A stretch of DNA of 64,000 bases from an uncultured Pelagibacteraceae bacterium (GTDB taxonomy: Bacteria; Pseudomonadota; Alphaproteobacteria; Pelagibacterales; Pelagibacteraceae): positions 124,001 through 188,000 of the forward strand of contig CACGWC010000002.1 of NCBI GenBank assembly GCA_902576785.1, written 5' to 3'. The notes under the pieces were generated by a model, which was given only the letters and a program-made list of their open reading frames with translations, searched no databases and was not told the origin of the DNA. Positions within the stretch are counted from its first letter, which is position 1, and each line of letters opens with the position of its first letter. Positions 24,923-32,611 of this stretch are shown piece by piece. The translations under genes were made by a program, and so were the position numbers.

Positions 24923-26248
24923 ATGGCAAAAAATTTATTTAAAATTTCAAAACAAAAAAAAATTAAATATTTTTTGATAAGTTTTGTAGATTTATTTGGT
25001 GTCTTAAGATCAAAATTGGTTCCTGCTCATGCAATAAAAGATATGCAAGTAAATGGTGCTGGATTTGCTGGATTTGCAGCCTGGCTAGATATGACACCAG
25101 CTGATTCTGATATGTTTGCAATACCTGATCCTGACAGTTTAATTCAACTACCATGGAATAAAGAAGTTGGTTGGCTAGCTTCAGATTTATGGATGAATGG
25201 TAAACCAGTCGATGCTTCACCAAGAGTGATGTTAAAAAAACAAATAAAAAAATTATCTGAATTGGGATATAGCATGAAGTCAGGTGTGGAGTGTGAGTAT
25301 TTTTTGATTTCTCCTGATGGGAACGCAATTGCAGATAATAGAGATACTCAATCTAAACCTTGTTATGACCAGTCTTCATTAATGAGAAGATATGAGCTTA
25401 TAAAAGAAATATGTGATTGTATGATTGAAATGGGATGGGGTCCTTATCAAAATGACCACGAAGATGCTAATGGGCAATTTGAAATGAATTGGGATTATTC
25501 AGATTGTCTAAAAACTGCTGATAGACATACTTTTTTTAAATTTATGGTTAAAACTATTGCAGAAAAGCATGATTTGAGAGCAACATTTATGCCAAAACCT
25601 TTTGAAAATTTAACTGGTAACGGATGTCATGCACATATTTCTTTATGGAAAGGAAAGAAAAATATCTTTCTTGATAAACATGATAAGCTTGGGCTAAGCA
25701 AGACAGCTTATAACTTTTTAGGAGGTATCATGAAACATGCTTCATCCTTATCTACTTTTTTTAATCCAACAATAAATAGTTACAGACGAATAAATGCTGC
25801 ACCAACGAAATCTGGGGCCACATGGTCTCCAAGCAGTATATCATATACAGGAAATAACCGTACACATATGATAAGGGTCCCTGATCCAGGAAGATTTGAA
25901 TTAAGACTTATGGATGGATCCGCAAATCCTTATTTACTTCAAGCTAGTGTATTAGCCGCAGGAATGGAGGGATTAAGTAAAAGAATTAATCCTGGCAAGC
26001 CTCTTTTTTGTAATATGTATGAGGATTATAAAAAATATCCAAACCTTTCTAAATTACCAAATGAACTAAAAGATTCTCTTGATAAAATTGAAAATAATAA
26101 AGAAATGAATAAAGCATTTGGAACAGAAGTAATTAAAAGTTACGTCAAGTTAAGGACTTCGGAATTAAAAGATTTTAATGATAACGAAAAATTTGATAAG
26201 TCCAAACCAATTACAAAATGGGAAAGACAGAATACTCTAGACTGTTAA
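24923..26248 (+). CDS. gmaS: Gamma-glutamylmethylamide synthetase
   Basis: Glutamine synthetase-like ATP-dependent ligase that joins methylamine to glutamate, the entry step of the indirect methylamine pathway. At 441 residues it closely fits marine GmaS: VDLFGVLRSKLVPA, GAGFAGFAAWLDMTP, SGVECEYFLIS, PYQNDHEDANGQFEMNWDY, MPKPFENLTGNGCHAHISLW, NSYRRINAAPTKSGATWSP, RVPDPGRFELRLMDGSANPYLL and the terminal KWERQNTLD. All metal and ATP-binding segments look intact. It lies 17 bases after a small membrane protein gene and 1 base before the ammonia-lyase gene. GlnT-type glutamine synthesis is the alternative. Confidence 0.86.
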   Translation: MAKNLFKISKQKKIKYFLISFVDLFGVLRSKLVPAHAIKDMQVNGAGFAGFAAWLDMTPADSDMFAIPDPDSLIQLPWNKEVGWLASDLWMNGKPVDASPRVMLKKQIKKLSELGYSMKSGVECEYFLISPDGNAIADNRDTQSKPCYDQSSLMRRYELIKEICDCMIEMGWGPYQNDHEDANGQFEMNWDYSDCLKTADRHTFFKFMVKTIAEKHDLRATFMPKPFENLTGNGCHAHISLWKGKKNIFLDKHDKLGLSKTAYNFLGGIMKHASSLSTFFNPTINSYRRINAAPTKSGATWSPSSISYTGNNRTHMIRVPDPGRFELRLMDGSANPYLLQASVLAAGMEGLSKRINPGKPLFCNMYEDYKKYPNLSKLPNELKDSLDKIENNKEMNKAFGTEVIKSYVKLRTSELKDFNDNEKFDKSKPITKWERQNTLDC

Positions 26249-26249
26249 A

Positions 26250-27383
26250 GTGAAAAGCTTTGATAGTTATAGAAAATGGAAATATACAAGATTTTTATCG
26301 AATAAAAACTATAGTTTTAATCGAAAATATATTTTAAATATTATTTCGTCAAAAATAATCACTGATGCGTTTAATTCTATATCTAAGTGGAAAAACTATA
26401 AAAAAACACCACTATTAAAATTAGAGAAACTAAACAAAAATTTAAAACTTAACAATATTTTTTATAAAGATGAGTCAAAAAGATTTCATTTAAAATCATT
26501 TAAAGCTTTAGGTGGAGCATATGCTGTAGAAAAAATATCTAAAAGAAAAAAAAACATAATAATATCATCTGCAACAGCTGGAAATCATGGTAGATCAGTT
26601 GCTTGGGGCGCTCAAAGATTGGGTTTGCAATGTAAAATTTTTGTTAGTCAATATGTAAGTGAAGCGAGAGTAAAAGAAATTGAAAAATTTGGAGCTGATG
26701 TAATTAGAGTTAAAGGTAATTACGAAAACTCATTAAACGAGTGTAAAAAACTATCAAAAAAGAATAATTGGAATATTGTTCAAGATGTATCTACGAAGAA
26801 TTATAGTTATGTTCCCTTGTTAACTATGGCTGGTTATTCAATTATGATTAAAGAAATTTCAAAACAAACTACGCATTATATTACACATATATTCCTTCAA
26901 GCTGGCGTCGGTGGCATGGCAGCAGGTGTAGTTGCAGGAGTTGCAAAATATTTCAAGAGAATTCCTAAAATAATAATAGTTGAACCTGATGGAGCTGATT
27001 GTGTACTTCAAAGTATAAAAAGCAAAAGATTAAAAAAAATTAAAATAAAAAAAGAAAGTATAATGGGTGGTATGTCATGCAATGAAATGTCTCTCATACC
27101 ATGGCATGTATTAAAAAAGGCTAGTGATTGTTGTATAACTGTAAATGACTCAAAAGTTCCTAAAACTGTTGCAATGCTAAAAGACAAGAAACTGAGTAAA
27201 AGATCAATAATAGGTGGTGAATGTGCTACACCAGGAATTATCAGTCTTATTAGTCTCTGTAATAATCCTAAAACAAAGAAATTAATAAATCTTAACGAAA
27301 AATCTAACGTTTTAGTTATTGGATGCGAAGGTAATGCAGATGTAAAACTTTATAAACAATTGCTATCTAAAGGCAGAAAGTAA
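26250..27383 (+). CDS. PLP-dependent ammonia-lyase, diaminopropionate ammonia-lyase-like
   Basis: A fold-type II PLP enzyme of 377 residues. The family motif KDESKRFHLKSFKALGGAYAV holds the PLP Lys and matches diaminopropionate ammonia-lyase better than threonine dehydratase; SATAGNHGRSVAWGAQRLG and QAGVGGMAAGVVAGVAKYF form the cofactor phosphate loop. The start is GTG at 26250, one base after the gmaS stop; no ATG is available before residue 190. It releases ammonia and a 2-oxoacid from a diamino or hydroxy amino acid. Its link to methylamine metabolism is unclear; the substrate is not proven. Confidence 0.72.
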   Translation: MKSFDSYRKWKYTRFLSNKNYSFNRKYILNIISSKIITDAFNSISKWKNYKKTPLLKLEKLNKNLKLNNIFYKDESKRFHLKSFKALGGAYAVEKISKRKKNIIISSATAGNHGRSVAWGAQRLGLQCKIFVSQYVSEARVKEIEKFGADVIRVKGNYENSLNECKKLSKKNNWNIVQDVSTKNYSYVPLLTMAGYSIMIKEISKQTTHYITHIFLQAGVGGMAAGVVAGVAKYFKRIPKIIIVEPDGADCVLQSIKSKRLKKIKIKKESIMGGMSCNEMSLIPWHVLKKASDCCITVNDSKVPKTVAMLKDKKLSKRSIIGGECATPGIISLISLCNNPKTKKLINLNEKSNVLVIGCEGNADVKLYKQLLSKGRK

Positions 27384-27388
27384 ATTAT

Positions 27389-28807
27389 ATGTCAAAAAAA
27401 GCTATTGTTTGGATAAGAGACGATTTTAGAATAAAAAATAATTCTGCATTATCTTATGCAACAAATAATTACGATACTGTCACAGCATTATATATTTATA
27501 ATAAAGAAAATTTTGATGATGTTAGAGAGGCTCAAAAATGGTGGGTAAGTAAATCTTTAATTAATTTTAAAGATGAATTAATTAAATATAATATTGAATT
27601 AGAATTAGTACTTTCTGATGAGATAACTTTTTTTAGTAAAATCAAAGACAAACAAGAAATTTCTGTATTTTGGAACAAAATATATGAGCCATCTCAATTA
27701 AAGTTAGATAATGATCTCATTAAAATTTTTGAAAAAAACAAAATACTTTCAAAATGCTTTAAAGGAAATGTTCTTAATGAATATAATAATGTTACAAAAG
27801 ATGATGGAAGCCCTTATAAAGTTTATAGTCCATTTTGGAGAGTTGGAGAGCAAATTTACTTGGATAGTATCCCAAACAAAACATTAAAAGTAAAAAAAGT
27901 TAAGAGCAAAATAAAATTATTCAAAAATAATAATGTTCCAGATCAAATTTTACCAAAGAAAAATTGGTATAAAAAATTTGAAAAATATTGGGACCCAACA
28001 GAAAAACAATCCGAAAAATATTTAAATGAGTTTGTTGAAAATAGAATGTTGAAATATGGAGTTGACAGAGATTATCCAGCTATAAATGGTTCATCAAAAC
28101 TTTCGCCATTCATTAGAAATGGACAAATACATGTAAGTTACATTTGGGACAAATGTTATAAATATAAATCAAAAAATATTAGTGTTAAAAAATATCTAAA
28201 TGAATTAGGCTGGAGAGAATTTTCACATAGTTTAATTAATTATTTCCCTGAAATGCTAAAAGGTAATTTAAGAAAAGAATTTGATAAATTTCCATGGGAT
28301 AAAAATGCAAAAAATTTGAAAGCTTGGAAAAATGGTATGACTGGATACCCAATTGTTGATGCTGGGATGAGACAACTTTATGAAACAGGTTGGATGCATA
28401 ATAGAATTAGAATGGTAGTTGGTTCTTTTCTTGTAAAACATTTAAGAATTAATTGGAAAGAGGGTGAAAAACATTTTAGAAATTGTTTGTTAGATTTTAA
28501 TGAAGCAAACAATGTTGCACAATGGCAATGGGTTGCTGGCTGTGGTGCAGATGCAGCCCCTTATTTTAGAATTTTTAATCCTATATTGCAGGGTGAAAAA
28601 TTTGATAAACAAGGTTTGTATGTAAAAAAATGGGTACCTGAACTTGAGAGAGTTCCAAGTAAATTTATTCATAAACCATGGGAAATGGAAACAAAATATC
28701 AAGAAGCTATAAAAACTAAAATTGGTTCTGATTACCCTTCTCCAATAGTTGTACATGAAGAAGCCAGAAATGCAGCTCTCAAAGCATTTCAAACTTTAAA
28801 AAATTAA
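27389..28807 (+). CDS. phrB: Deoxyribodipyrimidine photolyase / cryptochrome class I
   Basis: Light-driven repair of UV-induced pyrimidine dimers. The N-terminal antenna-binding Rossmann domain starts KAIVWIRDDFRIKNNSAL; the C-terminal FAD domain carries GWREFSHSLINYFPEM, GMTGYPIVDAGMRQLYETGWMHNRIRMVVGSFLVKHL and NNVAQWQWVAGCGADAAPYFRIFNP, including the conserved Trp residues and the Asn of the electron-transfer core. The 472-residue length is normal for a CPD photolyase. It starts 6 bases after the ammonia-lyase and its stop overlaps the convergent yjbQ stop by 4 bases. Confidence 0.9.
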   Translation: MSKKAIVWIRDDFRIKNNSALSYATNNYDTVTALYIYNKENFDDVREAQKWWVSKSLINFKDELIKYNIELELVLSDEITFFSKIKDKQEISVFWNKIYEPSQLKLDNDLIKIFEKNKILSKCFKGNVLNEYNNVTKDDGSPYKVYSPFWRVGEQIYLDSIPNKTLKVKKVKSKIKLFKNNNVPDQILPKKNWYKKFEKYWDPTEKQSEKYLNEFVENRMLKYGVDRDYPAINGSSKLSPFIRNGQIHVSYIWDKCYKYKSKNISVKKYLNELGWREFSHSLINYFPEMLKGNLRKEFDKFPWDKNAKNLKAWKNGMTGYPIVDAGMRQLYETGWMHNRIRMVVGSFLVKHLRINWKEGEKHFRNCLLDFNEANNVAQWQWVAGCGADAAPYFRIFNPILQGEKFDKQGLYVKKWVPELERVPSKFIHKPWEMETKYQEAIKTKIGSDYPSPIVVHEEARNAALKAFQTLKN

Positions 28808-29223
28808 TCTCCAATAAAATGATGAATAATCAGCCTTTTTGTAGAAGCTAACCTATGTTCAAAAAGGTAAATTCCTTGCCAAGTTCCTAACAAAAGTTGT
28901 TTGTTTTTTATACTGAGGGATATTTGATTGTTAGTTAACGCTGACTTTATATGAGCTGGCATATCGTCCTTACCTTCTATTGTATGAATATATAATTTGT
29001 TATCCATTGGAGCAATTTTATCAAAATAATTAATTAAATCTGATTGAACATCAGGATCAGCATTTTCTTGAACAATTAAAGATGCACTAGTGTGCTGTAT
29101 GCTTAAATTTAAAATACCATTATTAAAATTATTTTTATTTATCCAGTCTATCGTTTGATCAGTAAATTCATATAATTTTTGACCATTTGTTTTAAGTTCA
29201 AGATTAAAAAATTCTTGTCTCAT
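28804..29223 (-). CDS. yjbQ: YjbQ family protein (secondary thiamine-phosphate synthase-like)
   Basis: A 139-residue UPF0047/YjbQ protein, recognised from LSIQHTSASLIVQENADPDVQSDL, a central acidic metal site and the C-terminal LGTWQGIYLFEHR. Members form trimers with a bound metal and show weak thiamine-phosphate synthase activity; the physiological role is not settled. Last gene of the acnA-to-yjbQ minus-strand operon, overlapping zapE by 4 bases (ATGA). Confidence 0.88.
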   Translation of the reverse strand: MRQEFFNLELKTNGQKLYEFTDQTIDWINKNNFNNGILNLSIQHTSASLIVQENADPDVQSDLINYFDKIAPMDNKLYIHTIEGKDDMPAHIKSALTNNQISLSIKNKQLLLGTWQGIYLFEHRLASTKRLIIHHFIGD

Positions 29224-30275
29224 AAATTCTTTTTAGATGTTAGTTCATATAATCGGCTAATTGTACGCTTAAATGGTTTTTCCAATAACCTTGATGATGT
29301 GAGTTTATCAATATTTTGTTCTGCACTAATGGCCATAGGTATATTTTGATCATACACGATATCTAAAAAAGTAATAAATCTTTGTTGTTGATTTGAATTT
29401 AAATCATTAAACGCTGGTACATTTTCCATAACTATAAAAAAACAATTTTTTACTATTTTTATATAATCCTCTGATCCTAAATTTTTATCACATACTTCTT
29501 TAAAAGTTAATCGAACAATTCCATCATAAAAATTTTTTAAAATAAATTTTCTTCCTTTAATATTTAAAATCTTTTCTTTTAAAACCTTATCTTTAGTCAT
29601 CACTCTAAATAATTTGTTTATTTTAAAATTGTTTTCTTGATTTAAAGGTGAGTAATATCTTTGAGTTTTATTACCTTTGGACTTTCTATAATCATCATCT
29701 ATATTTAATTCATATTCAAATGATTGCTTTTGCATTATTTTTATAAAAGGTTTGAATTGATCTCTTTGCAACCCATCTTTGTACAAATTTTCTATTTTTA
29801 TATTAGAAGTTACAATAATTTTTAAATCTTCTTTAAATATTTCATCAAATAATTTTCCAAGTATCATTGCATCTACTATATTTGTAACTTGAAACTCGTC
29901 AAAATATATTAATTTTGCTTTCGATTTTAATTTTTTAACAAATTTACTTAATTTATTTTCATCATTTTTATCTTTGGATTGGTGTACAAAGTCGTGAAAG
30001 CTAAGCATAAACTCATTGAAGTGAAGTTTTAATTTTTTACCTTCAACTAAGTCGAAAAAAAAATCTAATATCATAGTTTTGCCGACACCAACGTCTCCAT
30101 AAAGATAAAAGCCTTTTCTATAATTTTTTTTTGATAAAATTTTTGAGATAAATGATTTGTAGTTTAATTTATAATATTCTTCTAATGTTTTTATGAGTTT
30201 TATCTGATGAGAATTAACATCTAAATTTTTCTTTTTGCAGTAGAGTTTAAACTCTTTAACAAAACTTTTTTGCAT
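29220..30275 (-). CDS. zapE: AFG1-family ATPase, cell-division protein ZapE
   Basis: An AAA+ type ATPase of 351 residues: Walker A YLYGDVGVGKTM (about residue 58), Walker B KLIYFDEFQVTNIVDA, sensor region IIVTSNIKIENLYKDG LQR, and C-terminal FITFLDIVYDQN. In other Proteobacteria ZapE affects Z-ring constriction and membrane-protein turnover. Its start overlaps the cupin stop by one base. The overall length is typical. Confidence 0.87.
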   Translation of the reverse strand: MQKSFVKEFKLYCKKKNLDVNSHQIKLIKTLEEYYKLNYKSFISKILSKKNYRKGFYLYGDVGVGKTMILDFFFDLVEGKKLKLHFNEFMLSFHDFVHQSKDKNDENKLSKFVKKLKSKAKLIYFDEFQVTNIVDAMILGKLFDEIFKEDLKIIVTSNIKIENLYKDGLQRDQFKPFIKIMQKQSFEYELNIDDDYRKSKGNKTQRYYSPLNQENNFKINKLFRVMTKDKVLKEKILNIKGRKFILKNFYDGIVRLTFKEVCDKNLGSEDYIKIVKNCFFIVMENVPAFNDLNSNQQQRFITFLDIVYDQNIPMAISAEQNIDKLTSSRLLEKPFKRTISRLYELTSKKNL

Positions 30276-30706
30276 TAATTCTTTTTTGAATTAAAATCGA
30301 TACCGTATTCTGATCTTGGTCCTTTTCTCAATCCAAAAGGTCCTGAGATAAAAATTGTCATTGGCCTTGTTCCTGGCTTAAGGTCTACTCTATGATATGC
30401 ATTGGCTGATCTAAATCCAATATATCCAGGTTTTCTCCAGAACTTGCCTTTTTTAGTAGTTTCCCAATAACCGCCTCTCAAAATTATTGTAATATAAGGG
30501 AATAGATGATTATGAACTCCATCCCCATGATCGTCATCCAACATTTCATGAATTAAAATATTAAATGGAAACCATTTTGGTCTATTCCTAAATAATAAAT
30601 AATATCTATTCATCCATGGTTTAGCTTCATTAAATTTTGGATGAGATGGACCCCTATCTAAAACTACTTTTTTTCTTCCAATTTTTTCTAAAAATTTTAA
30701 TAACAT
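30275..30706 (-). CDS. Small cupin-fold protein
   Basis: A 143-residue single-domain cupin with metal-ligand-like clusters DDDHGDGVHNHLFPYITIILRGGYWE and SANAYHRVDLKPGTRPMTIFISG. The two conserved His/His and His sites suggest a mononuclear metal. Substrate unknown. It sits between the BamB-like gene and zapE with one-base overlaps on both sides (TAATG), so it is translationally coupled, but the context does not disclose its role. Confidence 0.72.
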   Translation of the reverse strand: MLLKFLEKIGRKKVVLDRGPSHPKFNEAKPWMNRYYLLFRNRPKWFPFNILIHEMLDDDHGDGVHNHLFPYITIILRGGYWETTKKGKFWRKPGYIGFRSANAYHRVDLKPGTRPMTIFISGPFGLRKGPRSEYGIDFNSKKN

Positions 30707-31974
30707 TAATTTGATCTTATAATTCCATTATTTTTAATTAAAAAAATATTAGCATTATTAATAAATGGTCTCGATATTTTTTCGTTATTAAATTTAATTA
30801 CCTTTTCAGTTTCAGAATTAGTTAAATTGATAATCAAAATTCTTCCATTATCGGTAGACAAATAAATTTTATTCTTAGCAATAACAAAACCTACTGGTTT
30901 AACTTTTTCTCTTTTTTTAAAATTTGAGAAAACATCAGTTATCCTCATTATATTTCCAGTCTCTGTATCAATGACGAATAAATATCCTTCCTCAGAAATA
31001 TTAAAAATATAATTTTCAGATATCGTAGGCTTTAAACTGGAATTTAAAGTTTGTTTCCATTTTACTATCCCTGTTCTTGTGTCAATTGAAAATAACTCAT
31101 TTTTGTTATTCGAAAAATATATTGTTTCATTATTTAAAATCATTTCTGAATTTTTTAGACTAAATGCGTTTAAGAGTATTTCGTTACTTTGAGTGGGTGT
31201 TTGCCAGATTAAACTCCCATCATTAATATTTAATGCTGTAAGATCACCCAAATTGTTAAGCGAATAAACAGTGTCATCTTTAATAATTACAGATAATTTT
31301 TTTTGAGATTTAATGAATGTATTTTCTGTTTTAAAATTCCATAATTCATTTCCATCAACTATTGAGAAGCATCTAATAAAATTATCAAAATCAACAGTTA
31401 CAAATTTATCATTTTTTATAGCAATATTTGAATTAAATGGAGATAAACTGTCCTTCTTCCAGTAGAGTTCCCCATTATCTAAATTTAATGAAAAAATATT
31501 TGAAAGAGTATCTACGGCAAGAATTTTATTATCTACATAATTAAAATATAATATTGGATTAAGTTTTCTCTCTTTCTTTGAGTAATGATTTGCTTTCCAC
31601 AAAGTTTCAAAATTTTCATTAATTCTAAAAATTGTGCCCTTATTATCGAAATAAATTAGATCATTATTTTCAATAAATAAAATATCTGTGTCAATTGAGT
31701 TAAACTGCTTAATCTTTGAGAATTTAAATGTTTTCTTTTTTTCAAATGTTGGCTCAAAGTTAATATTTCCATTATTATTTGTAATATTATTTATAAAACT
31801 ATCATCTTTAACAAATTTAGATAGATTTATTTGTTTATTTGGATTTAATTGTTCTTGAATTGGTTTAATTTCTTCAAATAAAATTTTAGAATTAGTATTT
31901 TCTACAGATTTATCACTTTGACCACAACTAGATAATAAAAGTAAAAAGACGATATATAATACTATCCTACTCAC
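30706..31974 (-). CDS. bamB: BamB-like outer-membrane lipoprotein (PQQ-type beta-propeller)
   Basis: A lipoprotein with a signal and lipobox (FLLLLSSC, Cys at about residue 17) and repeated beta-propeller blades of WxxxL/GxLxALNxxDG type (NLDNGELYWK, NINDGSLIWQ, DTRTGIVKWKQ, DTETGNIMR). The 422 residues fit BamB, which scaffolds outer-membrane protein insertion by BamA. It overlaps the YfgM-like gene by 8 bases, the same order as E. coli yfgM-bamB. The sequence is divergent; other PQQ-repeat lipoproteins are possible. Confidence 0.75.
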   Translation of the reverse strand: MSRIVLYIVFLLLLSSCGQSDKSVENTNSKILFEEIKPIQEQLNPNKQINLSKFVKDDSFINNITNNNGNINFEPTFEKKKTFKFSKIKQFNSIDTDILFIENNDLIYFDNKGTIFRINENFETLWKANHYSKKERKLNPILYFNYVDNKILAVDTLSNIFSLNLDNGELYWKKDSLSPFNSNIAIKNDKFVTVDFDNFIRCFSIVDGNELWNFKTENTFIKSQKKLSVIIKDDTVYSLNNLGDLTALNINDGSLIWQTPTQSNEILLNAFSLKNSEMILNNETIYFSNNKNELFSIDTRTGIVKWKQTLNSSLKPTISENYIFNISEEGYLFVIDTETGNIMRITDVFSNFKKREKVKPVGFVIAKNKIYLSTDNGRILIINLTNSETEKVIKFNNEKISRPFINNANIFLIKNNGIIRSN

Positions 31975-32611
31975 TGAAACTAGATCTTAGCCTTTTTTGA
32001 GCTTTGGTTTTTATTTTAGAGTTATTATCTTCAAGACTAACTATTTGTTCAAAAAATTCTTTTGATTTTTGCATTTGATTTTTTGATAAATAATATTCCG
32101 CCATAATATAAAGACTATGTGGTTTCCATATACTATCTGTTTTAATTAAAGGATTAAAAATAGCTAACAATTCATTTTCATCTGAAAAATCTGAATTATA
32201 TAGGCCTTTTTTAAAGATTGTTAGCTCTTTAAACTTTTTATCCATACCAATATCATTAATTAAAATATCAAAATTATTGTTAATTTCATCTTTTGAATTT
32301 ATCAAATCGTTATCTAGCAAAAAATAAAAAGCTAGAGGAGAATATGTTTTGTCTTTAGCATTAATCACCTCTTTAAGATCTGAGATCACATTATATTTAT
32401 TATCAGCTTTATATCTTATTACAGCTAAGTCGTACTTATTGGCTAATTTTTCTCTTTTGCTAGATTGATATTCTCCAAAAGAAAAGTAACCAATTAAAGC
32501 CAAAATAATTATTACTAATATCGAAATTAGAGAATTTTTATTATTTATGAAAAAGTTTTTAATTTTTTCATTACGTGTTTGAGTATTTATTATATCAATA
32601 TCTTCATCCAT
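31967..32611 (-). CDS. YfgM-like single-pass membrane protein with TPR-type domain
   Basis: A 214-residue protein with one N-terminal transmembrane helix (about 27-47, NSLISILVIIILALIGYFSFG) and a helical periplasmic domain ending in a TPR-like repeat (SLYIMAEYYLSKNQMQKSKEFFEQIV). This matches YfgM, a partner of the SecYEG/PpiD periplasmic chaperone network, and its position directly before bamB agrees. Its start overlaps the aconitase stop by 1 base. Sequence divergence leaves some doubt. Confidence 0.72.
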   Translation of the reverse strand: MDEDIDIINTQTRNEKIKNFFINNKNSLISILVIIILALIGYFSFGEYQSSKREKLANKYDLAVIRYKADNKYNVISDLKEVINAKDKTYSPLAFYFLLDNDLINSKDEINNNFDILINDIGMDKKFKELTIFKKGLYNSDFSDENELLAIFNPLIKTDSIWKPHSLYIMAEYYLSKNQMQKSKEFFEQIVSLEDNNSKIKTKAQKRLRSSFSE

